From contig JBKCEW010000004.1 in assembly GCA_046304235.1 (NCBI GenBank), forward strand, positions 62,001 through 126,000: a DNA stretch of 64,000 nucleotides, read 5' to 3'. Each line of letters starts with the position of its first letter. Positions within the stretch are counted from its first letter, which is position 1. Below the pieces are notes generated by a model. That model was not told where the DNA came from, did not search any database, and saw only the letters and a program-made list of their open reading frames with translations. The translations under genes and the position numbers were made by a program. Positions 45,497 to 54,090 of the stretch are shown here, piece after piece. The DNA is from CANHVK01 sp046304235 (GTDB lineage Bacteria > Bacteroidota > Bacteroidia > Flavobacteriales_D > Crocinitomicaceae).

Positions 45497-45867
45497 TGGC
45501 TTCGAGAACCTCAGCCACCTAAGGAGAATCTCAGTCACCATTTTTAAATTTCTTTTATCACATATGCTTAGGCTTTCGTTTTATTAGTTTATTAAGTTTT
45601 TTTGTCACGTATGCTGAGGCTCTCGAAGCAAACGTGGAACATTTTTTTATATCTGTTTGATTTTCTGTGGTTTAATTTATTCGTGTGACTAACACTGAAT
45701 GGCACTAGATTTTATCAGTTTTAAATGATAGATTATGTTAAATAGGAATATGTTTCACCCTTGTCAACTTGGCTTGTCGAAAGTTTAAGGGGGAGGAAGA
45801 GGATTTTCCTGGTGAAACAAATTATCGTTTCTTAAAATCAATTAAAACACCTTATTTCTTCAATTCC
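45497..45867. other. 371-bp intergenic region with repeats and broken parS-like sequences
   Basis: No gene. It contains an inverted repeat pair GCTTCGAGAACCTCAGCC (45499-45516) and GCTGAGGCTCTCGAAGC (45613-45629), and a worn direct copy at 45558-45578. A right-half parS, ACGTGGAACA, lies at about 45632-45641. Split parS halves TGTTTCAC (45751-45758) and GTGAAACA (45812-45819) are separated by a 53-bp repeat-like insert. The methyltransferase and ispG genes converge on it. Confidence 0.7.
45499..45629. repeat. Inverted repeat pair of the CTGAG/TCGAAG family
   Basis: The ends match at 16 of 18 positions when reversed. An internal direct copy, TCACATATGCTTAGGCTTTCG at 45558-45578, lines up with TCACGTATGCTGAGGCTCTCG at 45605-45625. 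Confidence 0.7.
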
Positions 45868-47778
45868 TTACTTCGGCTCAACCCAGTCTCCGTGTTCTTT
45901 GATTAGGTCTATTAATGCATCTACCGCTTCGTTTTCAGAAACGTTTTTACGAACCACCTCTTTCTCTTTGTACAAGTGGATTTTTCCAGGACCTGTTCCG
46001 ACGTAACCATAATCAGCATCAGCCATCTCACCAGGTCCATTCACGATGCAGCCCATTATACCAATTTTAATTCCTTTTAAGTGGGAAGTTTTACTTCTGA
46101 TTTTAGCAGTCGTTTCTTGTAGGTCGAAAAGAGTACGTCCACACGATGGACACGAAATGTATTCCGTTTTGGAAATGCGTGTACGAGTGGCTTGTAAAAT
46201 TCCAAATGAAAGTGAATTCAAAAACACACTTGATTGTGGTCCAGTAATCCAAATTCCATCTCCAAATCCGTCGATAAATTGATTTCCACTATCACTTGAA
46301 CTGAATAATTGAAATTGTTCTTCATCAGTTATTTCATAGTGATATTTAAATACTACTGGATTAGTTAAATTGACTTTATCTAAAGCAACACGTACTTTTC
46401 GGAAGATTTGCGTTTTATTATCGAATTTTGTAGTTAAAACTAATATTGCTTTAGGATTTTTTGCAATGAATTCTGTAGGTAGATTTGTATCTTCAAGTTG
46501 TAAAAAATAGGCCGTTTGAGGAGTGTTTTCAAGCGCTTCGTTTAAGGTTAAAATTGGATAATGTTGTTTTTTATTCTGTCCATCTTCTAACCAAGTTTGG
46601 TATTCTTGAACTACAGATAACATTCCAGGTAATTCAAATGAAAGGGTATTTTTTCCAATGAAAACATAATCGGCTGCTAAATCTTGTAAGTTCCATTTGT
46701 CTAATTCTACCGAATAGTTATATCCAAATCCAAAGAAATTTGCAGGTTTGATTTCTGTTTTTGAACTTAAATCAGCAAAAACTATAGGTGTATGTTTTTC
46801 GCCTATATTTCCAATTTCGTGGGTTTTTCTACGATTATATTCGAAAGGATTGTAGGTTAATTCTTCGTTGGTATCGATTTCTAATAAGTTAGAAAAGTTC
46901 GATTTTGCTATTAACTTTTGTGCTACAGGAATTTCAAATTCTGGATCTTCGGTTAAAGACACACGTAAGGTATCTCCTAAACCATCTTCTAACAAAGCCC
47001 CAATTCCCACCGCAGACTTGATACGACCATCTTCACCATCACCTGCTTCAGTAACGCCCAAATGTAAAGGGTAATTCATTCCTTCTTCCTGCATTTCTTT
47101 TACGAGCAAACGATAGGCTTGAACCATTACCAACGTGTTACTTGCTTTCATAGAAATCACCAATTGGTGGTAATCGTTTTTCTTGCATATGCGTAAGAAT
47201 TCCATCGCCGACTCTACCATCCCTTCTGGTGTGTCTCCAAAACGACTTAAAATGCGATCAGAAAGCGAACCGTGGTTGGTACCAATACGCATAGCGGTTC
47301 CATGTTCTTTACATATCTTAACTAATGGCGTAAATTTTTCTTCTATTCGTTTTAACTCCTCTTGGTAACTATTATCTGTAAATTCGATTTCTTCAAATTT
47401 CTTTTTATCGGCATAATTCCCTGGATTTACTCGCACTTTTTCAATCAATTTCGCCGCAATTTCCGCTGCATTTGGAGTAAAATGAATATCTGCTACCAAC
47501 GGTTTGTGATAACCATCTTGATTTAAAATGCGTTTGATTTCACCTAAATTTTCCGCTTCTTTTTTGGATGGTGCTGTCAAACGAACTAATTCACAACCTG
47601 CATCAATCATACGTTTTGCTTGTGCAACAGAACCTTCTGTGTCCATTGTATCCGTAGTAGTCATCGATTGCGGTAAAATCGGATTTGAACCACCAATTTT
47701 TACAGAACCAATTCTTACTTCAGAAGTTACAAAACGCTGTTTTTTAAAGTAGTTATTACAATATTTCAAATTTGACAT
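45868..47778 (-). CDS. ispG: 4-hydroxy-3-methylbut-2-enyl-diphosphate synthase, long three-domain form
   Basis: A 636-residue IspG (GcpE) of the MEP isoprenoid pathway, turning MEcPP into HMBPP. The N-terminal TIM barrel begins VRIGSVKIGGSNPILPQSMT and has VADIHFTPNAA. The C-terminal 4Fe-4S domain has CPSCGRTLFDL and GIMGCIVNGPGEM. Between them lies an insert of roughly 250 residues, making it much longer than the about 372 residues of E. coli and similar to the plant and Chlamydia/Bacteroidota type. The ATG at 47778 is chosen over one 21 bp upstream. A minus-strand TAATTTTG box lies at 47797-47804. Confidence 0.95.
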   Translation of the reverse strand: MSNLKYCNNYFKKQRFVTSEVRIGSVKIGGSNPILPQSMTTTDTMDTEGSVAQAKRMIDAGCELVRLTAPSKKEAENLGEIKRILNQDGYHKPLVADIHFTPNAAEIAAKLIEKVRVNPGNYADKKKFEEIEFTDNSYQEELKRIEEKFTPLVKICKEHGTAMRIGTNHGSLSDRILSRFGDTPEGMVESAMEFLRICKKNDYHQLVISMKASNTLVMVQAYRLLVKEMQEEGMNYPLHLGVTEAGDGEDGRIKSAVGIGALLEDGLGDTLRVSLTEDPEFEIPVAQKLIAKSNFSNLLEIDTNEELTYNPFEYNRRKTHEIGNIGEKHTPIVFADLSSKTEIKPANFFGFGYNYSVELDKWNLQDLAADYVFIGKNTLSFELPGMLSVVQEYQTWLEDGQNKKQHYPILTLNEALENTPQTAYFLQLEDTNLPTEFIAKNPKAILVLTTKFDNKTQIFRKVRVALDKVNLTNPVVFKYHYEITDEEQFQLFSSSDSGNQFIDGFGDGIWITGPQSSVFLNSLSFGILQATRTRISKTEYISCPSCGRTLFDLQETTAKIRSKTSHLKGIKIGIMGCIVNGPGEMADADYGYVGTGPGKIHLYKEKEVVRKNVSENEAVDALIDLIKEHGDWVEPK

Positions 47779-47796
47779 TTCCTTAAAGATTTTAAG

Positions 47797-47804
47797 CAAA
47801 ATTA
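47797..47804 (-). promoter_or_regulatory. -7 box of ispG
   Basis: Minus-strand TAATTTTG fits TAnnTTTG, 18 bp before the ATG at 47778. It also argues against the more upstream ATG at 47799, which would precede the transcript start. Confidence 0.45.
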
Positions 47805-47937
47805 ATTAATAAAAAGCAAGATATTAAATCTTAACATTTTGTTGGTGATAAAGTTTTTGTTAATGTTTATGATATTTATAAATTATTGTAAATCAATTTT
47901 TACTCAGTTTTTTAAAAAAATAAAGTAATCTAATGAC

Positions 47938-48013
47938 TACCATAAAAATGGTATTTTAAATTAAGTTTATAATTCCTTATTAAATATTTAGTGTTTGTAG
48001 CATAAAAATGGTT
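47938..48013. promoter_or_regulatory. Two operator-like repeats, 60 bp apart, upstream of the desaturase
   Basis: TACCATAAAAATGGTA at 47938-47953 is a dyad (TACCAT-N4-ATGGTA). TAGCATAAAAATGGTT at 47998-48013 is the same sequence with two changes, exactly 60 bp further on and directly before the -7 box. The 60-bp offset puts both on a similar face of the helix (about 5.7 turns). Probable binding sites for a regulator of unsaturated fatty acid synthesis; the regulator is not in the window. Confidence 0.55.
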
Positions 48014-48021
48014 TACATTTG
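47994..48021 (+). promoter_or_regulatory. Promoter of the desaturase gene
   Basis: TTTG at 47994-47997 and TACATTTG at 48014-48021, 16 bp apart, match the Bacteroidota -33/-7 elements. The second operator-like repeat sits between them. Confidence 0.6.
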
Positions 48022-48038
48022 TACTTTAATTTAATTTT

Positions 48039-49148
48039 ATGAGCAGTCCCAATGTAACTTTTTCTAAAAATCATAACGCCGATTTTTATAAAACACTACA
48101 AAAACGAGTTAGGGAGTATTTTAAAGAAAACAATGTTACAAGATTTGGAAATTCTGGAATGGTATTCAAAACTATTTTTATGATTTCTTTGTATTTGGTT
48201 CCTTTTATTTTACTTAATACGGTAATTACTTCAACTATTTTATCTTACTTAATGTGGGTTTTAATGGGGTTAGGAATGGCTGGTATTGGATTGTCTATCA
48301 TGCATGATGCAAATCATGGTGCATATTCTAAAAATGATGCTGTAAATAGATGGTTGGGTTACGTAATCAATGGTGTTGGTGGTTCTGATGTTAACTGGAG
48401 AATTCAACATAACGTATTGCACCATACTTATACAAATGTTGCAGGAATGGATAAAGATATCGATCCAGGACCTGTTATGCGTTTCAATCCTCATACTAAA
48501 AGGTTGAAGTTTCATCGTTTTCAGCATTTATATGCTTGGTTTTTCTACGGATTAATGACTTTGTCTTGGTGTACAGCAAAAGATTTTATTCAGGCGAAAG
48601 AATTTCAAAGAGATGATCTATTGAAAACCCAAAACACTACTTATGGTAAATTGTTGACAAACATTATCATTACTAAAGTTCTATATTTTCCAATCATTCT
48701 TGGATTACCTTTTATGTTTTCAGCACTTCCTTGGTACGGAACATTAATTGGATTTTTTGTTATGCATTTTATTGCAGGTGTGATTTTAGCCGCTATTTTT
48801 CAGCCTGCTCACGTGGTACCAACTTCAACCTATCCTGTACCTAATGATTCTGGTGTTGTAGAAGCAGATTGGGCTGTAAACCAATTGTATAACACTGCTA
48901 ATTTCGCTCCTAAAGCGGCTTTATTTTCTTGGTATGTTGGTGGGTTAAATTATCAAGTAGAACATCATTTGTTTCCTACAATCAGTCACGTACATTACAA
49001 AAAATTATCTGAAATTGTTAGAAAAACAGCACATGAATATAATTTACCGTACTATTCATACAAGACATTTTTTGGTGCTGTTAAAGAACATACAAAAATG
49101 TTGAAAGAGTTGGGTACGAAAGATTTTGCTCCTGCGATACATCATTAG
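48039..49148 (+). CDS. Membrane fatty acid desaturase (front-end-like acyl-CoA/acyl-lipid desaturase)
   Basis: A 369-residue membrane di-iron desaturase with the three histidine boxes HDANH (89-93), HNVLHH (124-129) and QVEHH (306-310). The Q in place of the first H of box three is the signature of front-end (delta-5/6-type) desaturases, but no cytochrome b5 domain is fused. It probably inserts a double bond into membrane lipid acyl chains. Four to six helices. The promoter carries duplicated operator-like sites, suggesting regulation, perhaps by cold or fatty acids. A terminator follows. Confidence 0.9.
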   Translation: MSSPNVTFSKNHNADFYKTLQKRVREYFKENNVTRFGNSGMVFKTIFMISLYLVPFILLNTVITSTILSYLMWVLMGLGMAGIGLSIMHDANHGAYSKNDAVNRWLGYVINGVGGSDVNWRIQHNVLHHTYTNVAGMDKDIDPGPVMRFNPHTKRLKFHRFQHLYAWFFYGLMTLSWCTAKDFIQAKEFQRDDLLKTQNTTYGKLLTNIIITKVLYFPIILGLPFMFSALPWYGTLIGFFVMHFIAGVILAAIFQPAHVVPTSTYPVPNDSGVVEADWAVNQLYNTANFAPKAALFSWYVGGLNYQVEHHLFPTISHVHYKKLSEIVRKTAHEYNLPYYSYKTFFGAVKEHTKMLKELGTKDFAPAIHH

Positions 49149-49173
49149 TCGACTTTAATAAAGATTATAACTT

Positions 49174-49204
49174 ACCTCAATCAGATTTGATTGAGGTTTT
49201 TTTG
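49174..49204 (+). terminator. Terminator of the desaturase gene
   Basis: ACCTCAATCA, loop GATT, TGATTGAGGT, then seven T's: a perfect 10-bp stem. Confidence 0.85.
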
Positions 49205-49233
49205 TGTTATTTTTAATCAGATTTTGTTTTAAA

Positions 49234-49605
49234 ATGACTCTTCGAATAGATAAATATACGTGGGCGGTACGTTTAACCAAAACACGTTCGCAGGCTTCGG
49301 AATTGATTTCCAAAGGGAAAATCAAAGTCAATGAAGTAGATGTAAAACCTTCGCGCGATGTGAAGCTTGGAGATATTATTCAGGTGCATAAAAACAGTGC
49401 TGTTTTTTCGTATAAAGTTCTGGAACTCCTTGAAAAACGAGTAGGTCCAAAATTGGTTTCGATTTACATTGAGGATATTACACCGATCGAAGAAGTAGAA
49501 AAATACAAAACGTACCAAGAAGCACAACGTGTTTATCGTGATATGGGAACAGGTCGTCCATCCAAAAAAGATAGAAGGTCTTTGGATGACTTTTTGGATT
49601 TTTAA
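49234..49605 (+). CDS. S4-domain RNA-binding protein (Hsp15-like)
   Basis: A 123-residue protein. An S4 fold fills the N-terminal half (RIDKYTWAVRLTKTRSQASE, GKIKVNEVDVKPSRDVKLGD), and a basic C-terminal tail follows (GRPSKKDRRSLDDFLDF). This is the RlmH/Hsp15 (HslR) type that binds rRNA on stalled or heat-damaged 50S subunits. The ATG at 49234 is used; an in-frame GTG further up lies in the terminator tail of the desaturase. Confidence 0.88.
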   Translation: MTLRIDKYTWAVRLTKTRSQASELISKGKIKVNEVDVKPSRDVKLGDIIQVHKNSAVFSYKVLELLEKRVGPKLVSIYIEDITPIEEVEKYKTYQEAQRVYRDMGTGRPSKKDRRSLDDFLDF

Positions 49606-49650
49606 TGTTAATTCGTCAATTATCTTTTTCTTTGTAAAAAATCTCATTCT

Positions 49651-50883
49651 ATGTCTAAAATATTGATTAAAAATATCAAAGGATTAGTTCAATATGGCGA
49701 AGATATGCCCATTGCTCGTATCGGTGCTGAAATGCAACACCTACCCATCTTGGAAAATGCATTTTTAGCGATTGAAGATGGCATCATTGTTGCCTATGGT
49801 CAAATGGATGAATGGGAAGGAATTACCGATTGGAGAGGAGTGGAAGTGATTGATGCTGAAGGAAAATATGTTCTTCCAGCATTTTGTGATTCGCATACGC
49901 ATATCGTTTTTGCGAAAAGCAGAGAAGAGGAATTTGTTGACCGTATCAAAGGACTTTCCTATGAGGAGATTGCGTTGAAAGGGGGTGGAATTTTAAATTC
50001 TGCACGTAGATTAGCCGAAAAATCGGAAGATGAATTGTACGAAGAAGCCCTACAACGTGTTCAAAAAGTGATGGCTACGGGTACGGGTGCGATTGAAATC
50101 AAATCGGGATATGGATTGACAGTAGAAGCAGAAATCAAAATGCTTCGAGTGATCAAACGTTTGAAAGAGGCTTTGCCTATAACGGTAAAAGCTACGTTTT
50201 TGGGTGCTCACGCTTTTCCAAAAGAATATAAAGAAAACCACAGAGGGTATATTGATTTAATTATCAATGAAATGTTGCCTAAAATCGCCGAAGAACAGTT
50301 GGCTGATTATATCGATATTTTCTGTGAGCGTAATTATTTTTCAGTGGAAGAAATGGAAGAAATTTTGACAGCTGGTAAAAAGTATGGATTAACACCGAAA
50401 GTACACGTCAATCAATTTTCCATCATGGGGGGAATTGCAAAAGCGATTGAATTAGGTGCCTTGTCTGTGGATCATTTAGAGGAAATTTCCGATGAGGATA
50501 TTGATGCGATCAAGCATTCTGAATGTATGCCGACTTTGTTACCAAGTTGTTCGCATTTTATCAGTATTCCTTTTGGAAACGCTCGAAAATTAATGGAAGC
50601 AGGTTTACCTGTTGCACTTGCAAGTGATTATAACCCAGGAACTACACCAACAGGTAATTTACAGGTAGTGATGTCATTAGCGTGTATCAAAATGAAAATG
50701 ACCCCTGAAGAAGCGATTAATGCACTCACACTGAATGCTGCTTATGCAATGGGTATTCAAGAGACACACGGAAGTATTACTCTTGGTAAACGTGGAACAG
50801 TAATTATCACGAATGAAATTCCATCGTTAGCTTATATTCCGTATGCATTTGGTGAAAACCACGTGGAAAGAGTGATAGCGTAA
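49651..50883 (+). CDS. hutI: Imidazolonepropionase
   Basis: A 410-residue amidohydrolase that opens the ring of imidazolone-5-propionate to N-formimino-glutamate in histidine breakdown. Metal motif CDSHTHIVF with H82 and H84, then GGGILNSARRL, HVNQFS, DHLEEIS and ALASDYNPG match the HutI family. hutH, hutU and hutG are not adjacent, so it is an isolated hut gene here. It lies 45 bp after the S4 gene. Confidence 0.93.
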   Translation: MSKILIKNIKGLVQYGEDMPIARIGAEMQHLPILENAFLAIEDGIIVAYGQMDEWEGITDWRGVEVIDAEGKYVLPAFCDSHTHIVFAKSREEEFVDRIKGLSYEEIALKGGGILNSARRLAEKSEDELYEEALQRVQKVMATGTGAIEIKSGYGLTVEAEIKMLRVIKRLKEALPITVKATFLGAHAFPKEYKENHRGYIDLIINEMLPKIAEEQLADYIDIFCERNYFSVEEMEEILTAGKKYGLTPKVHVNQFSIMGGIAKAIELGALSVDHLEEISDEDIDAIKHSECMPTLLPSCSHFISIPFGNARKLMEAGLPVALASDYNPGTTPTGNLQVVMSLACIKMKMTPEEAINALTLNAAYAMGIQETHGSITLGKRGTVIITNEIPSLAYIPYAFGENHVERVIA

Positions 50884-50975
50884 GGCTTGTTTAATCTATG
50901 ATTTAATAAAATTATTATATGTTTTTACATATAAAATCAATCTTTTAATCTAAATTATATTTAATTGCATATAAT

Positions 50976-52709
50976 TCAACCCCTTTCATTCTTTCGTATA
51001 TCTTTCAGCATTAACTGAACTGTTGTTTTGTTGTTCCACGTATTTGCATCAAGGGTGTAAATGATATCGATTGCGCAACCCGAGCGTGCAAGGTCGTATA
51101 ATTCAGGCATTCTAAAACCAATAACAGGAAGCATCAACTCACGGTTGCCTTCTTTGAGTAGCAATTTCAAGTGTTCCCCTTTGAGCAAAGTAGCATCACA
51201 AACGATACAGTTTTTGGTCATAAAAAGCGGTTTCATATTTCCGGGTCCGAATGGTTCCATTTGTCCGATTAAACGCCCTAATTTTGGAAATTCTTTTGGG
51301 TTTTCGGTAGGTAGAAAAATGTCATCAAAACTAATTTCCGTATCTACGGTAATGATTTCATCTACAATAGGTTCGTCAAGTAATTGAGCAACTGCTGTAT
51401 CGAAGCGGTGCATAAATGTTTCTAAATTTTCAGGCAAGAGGGTCATTCCTGCAGCGAATGTGTGTCCACCGAATTGTTCTAACACGTCTTCGCAACGGGT
51501 CAATGCCTCGTGAATATCGACCCCTTTGATACTTCGTGCTGAACCGGTTATTTTCCCATTGGATTCCGTTAATACAATCGTTGGTCGGTAATGCGTTTCA
51601 ATCAATCTGGAAGCCACAATACCAATGACCCCTTTATGCCATTCTGGATGGAAGACAATGGTTGTTTTTTTACTTGTAAACGTAGCGTCCTCTTCAATTT
51701 GTTGCAAGGCTTCGAAGGTAATTTGAGCATCTAACTCTTTGCGTTCTTCGTTATCTGTATCAATGCTTTTGGCAATGGTATTTACTGCTTCGGCATCCGT
51801 TGAAATCATTAATTCCACCGATTTTATCCCCGATTGAATACGTCCTGCTGCATTGATGCGAGGGGCAATCACAAAAACCACGTCGGTGAGTAACAAAGGA
51901 AATTCTCGTTTTGCTAATTGTACCAAGGCCCGAATTCCCAAGCGTGGATTTTTGTTGAGCACCTCTAATCCGTAAGCACAAAAGATGCGGTTTTCATCGG
52001 TAACAGGAACAATATCAGCACCAATACTAATGGCTAATAAATCTAATTGTTGGTGTAATACCTCTGTTCCCCAATTGTTTGTTTCAAATAAGGCTTGTAA
52101 TAATTTGAATCCAACCCCACAGCCTGAAAGTCCTTTGAAAGGGTAGGAGCAATCTTTTTGTAAGGGGTCGAGTACGATGGTTTCTGGAATTTCTTCGCCT
52201 GGTTGGTGGTGGTCGCAAATGATAAAATCAATCCCTAATTCTCGTGCGTAGTTCACTTTATCGATGGCCCGAATTCCACAATCAAGCGCAATAATCAAAC
52301 TAACTCCCGTTTCTTTGGCATAGTCTATTCCTTGAAAACTAATTCCATATCCTTCCGCATATCTATCAGGAATGTAATAATCCAAGCGACCGTGATAATC
52401 AATCAACACATTCCACATTACAGCTACGGCGGTAGTTCCATCCACGTCGTAATCCCCAAAAAGCAATATTTTTTCGTTGGAGTTTATCGCCTGATTTAAA
52501 CGTTCCACTGCTTTATCCATATTCTTCATTAAGAATGGATTGTGTGTATGTTCCCAAGAAGGTCGGAAAAAATCTTTCGCTTGGTCGAAGGTTTGAAATC
52601 CACGTTGGGCAAGGATTTTCGCAAAATGATGAGGTATGCTTAAAGCGTTTTGTATTGTTTCAATTTCATTGTTTGTAGGTTGAGGGAACAAATTCCAAGT
52701 TTTCGCCAT
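50976..52709 (-). CDS. recJ: Single-stranded-DNA-specific exonuclease RecJ
   Basis: A 577-residue DHH/DHHA1 phosphoesterase, a 5'-3' ssDNA exonuclease in recombination and mismatch repair. Catalytic motifs are FGDYDVDGTTAVAVMW (motif I), ICDHHQPGE (motif III), and the DHHA1 block with GSARSIKGVDIHEAL and FGGHTFAAGMTL. A C-terminal OB-like domain follows. Full-length for the family. It is convergent with hutI and divergent from the LOG gene. Confidence 0.95.
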   Translation of the reverse strand: MAKTWNLFPQPTNNEIETIQNALSIPHHFAKILAQRGFQTFDQAKDFFRPSWEHTHNPFLMKNMDKAVERLNQAINSNEKILLFGDYDVDGTTAVAVMWNVLIDYHGRLDYYIPDRYAEGYGISFQGIDYAKETGVSLIIALDCGIRAIDKVNYARELGIDFIICDHHQPGEEIPETIVLDPLQKDCSYPFKGLSGCGVGFKLLQALFETNNWGTEVLHQQLDLLAISIGADIVPVTDENRIFCAYGLEVLNKNPRLGIRALVQLAKREFPLLLTDVVFVIAPRINAAGRIQSGIKSVELMISTDAEAVNTIAKSIDTDNEERKELDAQITFEALQQIEEDATFTSKKTTIVFHPEWHKGVIGIVASRLIETHYRPTIVLTESNGKITGSARSIKGVDIHEALTRCEDVLEQFGGHTFAAGMTLLPENLETFMHRFDTAVAQLLDEPIVDEIITVDTEISFDDIFLPTENPKEFPKLGRLIGQMEPFGPGNMKPLFMTKNCIVCDATLLKGEHLKLLLKEGNRELMLPVIGFRMPELYDLARSGCAIDIIYTLDANTWNNKTTVQLMLKDIRKNERG

Positions 52710-52812
52710 AGGTATAGATTGATTTTTTATTTAAGTTAATCAAAAATGAAAGAATAGGAATGCTTTGAGAGAAAAAAAGATTTCGTACTTTTAATTTCCT
52801 GATCTAACTCCT

Positions 52813-53541
52813 ATGCCAATCCAAAATTCCAAACTTGAACGTCATTTTTTGAAAGGTCCTTCTTCTCGGTGGAGTGAGTTGGTACATGTGTTGCAGATTA
52901 CGGCAGAGTTTATTCGTGGATTTAGAAAATTACATTTTGTAGGACCATGCATTACCGTTTTTGGTTCGGCACGTTTCAAAGAAGGGCATCCATACTATGA
53001 ACAAGCGCGTCAATTTGGTCGTGAAATTGTAAAGTCAGATTTTGTTGTGATGACAGGTGGAGGTCCCGGAATTATGGAGGCTGCAAATCGTGGAGCGAAA
53101 GATGAAAACGGTTTGTCTATCGGATGCAATATTGTTTTACCGATGGAGCAACGTCCTAATCCTTATTTGGATATCGTACTAAGTTTTAATCACTTTTTTG
53201 TTCGCAAAGTGTTATTAATCAAATACTCCTATGCATTTGTGGTACTTCCCGGCGGATTTGGAACTATGGATGAATTATTTGAAGTGATTACACTCATCAA
53301 AACAGACAAGATTAAAAAATTTCCCATTGTATTAGTCGGGAAAGACTATTGGCAACCGTTAATTGAACAATTACACTTAATGGCTTCCGAGCAAACAATT
53401 GATATTAACGATTTAGAGTTATTAAAGATTACTGATAATGTCCAGGAAGGAATGGAACATATTAATCAAATCATCCATGAACGTTTCGAACAAAATCGAG
53501 TATACCAACCGAAATGGTGGTTTTTTGAAAGGAGAAAATGA
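52813..53541 (+). CDS. LOG-family protein (nucleoside monophosphate phosphoribohydrolase-like)
   Basis: A 242-residue Rossmann-fold protein with the LOG motifs GGGPGIMEAANRGA and PGGFGTMDELFEV. LOG enzymes release free bases from nucleoside 5'-monophosphates, including cytokinin ribotides, and the bacterial role is often AMP or purine related. The N-terminal extension of about 45 residues is usual for the longer bacterial subgroup. A DUF2750 gene follows after 41 bp. Confidence 0.88.
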   Translation: MPIQNSKLERHFLKGPSSRWSELVHVLQITAEFIRGFRKLHFVGPCITVFGSARFKEGHPYYEQARQFGREIVKSDFVVMTGGGPGIMEAANRGAKDENGLSIGCNIVLPMEQRPNPYLDIVLSFNHFFVRKVLLIKYSYAFVVLPGGFGTMDELFEVITLIKTDKIKKFPIVLVGKDYWQPLIEQLHLMASEQTIDINDLELLKITDNVQEGMEHINQIIHERFEQNRVYQPKWWFFERRK

Positions 53542-53582
53542 GTATCATTTTCTAAATAATTTTTTAACCTAACCCAGCAATT

Positions 53583-54050
53583 ATGACCCAAAATGAACAA
53601 ACATTAAAACAACGACACGAAAAATTTATCCAAACGATTTGTGCAAACGAAAAAGTATATGCTTTGGAAGGTGAAGATGGTTTTGCTACTTCTTATTCCA
53701 ATGAGTTAGAAGACGAAGAAGGCAATCCGTTAGATGTTCTTTGTTTTTGGTCTGATAAAGCGGGTGCAAATGCGTGTATTCATTCTGAATGGACTGGTTA
53801 TCAAATCACTGAAATATCTTTGGCTGAATTTCTTGAAAATTGGTGTATAGGTATGAGTAACGATGGTTTGCTTGTTGGAACGAATTTTGATCGCAATCTT
53901 TTCGGGTATGAAGTTGACCCACTTGAAATTCTTTTAGAGGTACTAAATGAACTTGAAGAAACAAACAAACAAATTCAACTTACTCATTTTGAAAGTTTAG
54001 AAGCATTTGAAATTCAAGTAAGAAACGCGATTGAGTTTGAAGAGGATTGA
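53583..54050 (+). CDS. DUF2750 family protein
   Basis: A 155-residue acidic cytoplasmic protein. It has the DUF2750 pattern: EGEDGFATS, VLCFWSDKAGANAC, EWTGYQITEISLAEFLENW and NDGLLVGTNFD. The function is unknown. The C-terminal 40 residues are a charged helix. It follows the LOG gene on the same strand and converges on the giant histidine kinase gene, with 23 bp between their ends. Confidence 0.82.
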   Translation: MTQNEQTLKQRHEKFIQTICANEKVYALEGEDGFATSYSNELEDEEGNPLDVLCFWSDKAGANACIHSEWTGYQITEISLAEFLENWCIGMSNDGLLVGTNFDRNLFGYEVDPLEILLEVLNELEETNKQIQLTHFESLEAFEIQVRNAIEFEED

Positions 54051-54058
54051 TTTTTGTG

Positions 54059-54090
54059 TCACCTCCCCTGCTCCTACTCTATGAGGGAAG
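54059..54090. repeat. Worn half-copy of the 80-bp palindromic element
   Basis: Begins TCACCTCCC and ends GAGGGAAG with the same length as the right arm of the element at 36808-36840, but the middle is diverged. Its right part encodes the last residues and stop of the histidine kinase gene. Confidence 0.5.

Noticed and set aside
50914..50933. Hairpin TTATATG/CATATAA after hutI as a terminator
   Set aside because: The stem is A/T only, with no T-tract after it; too weak to call.
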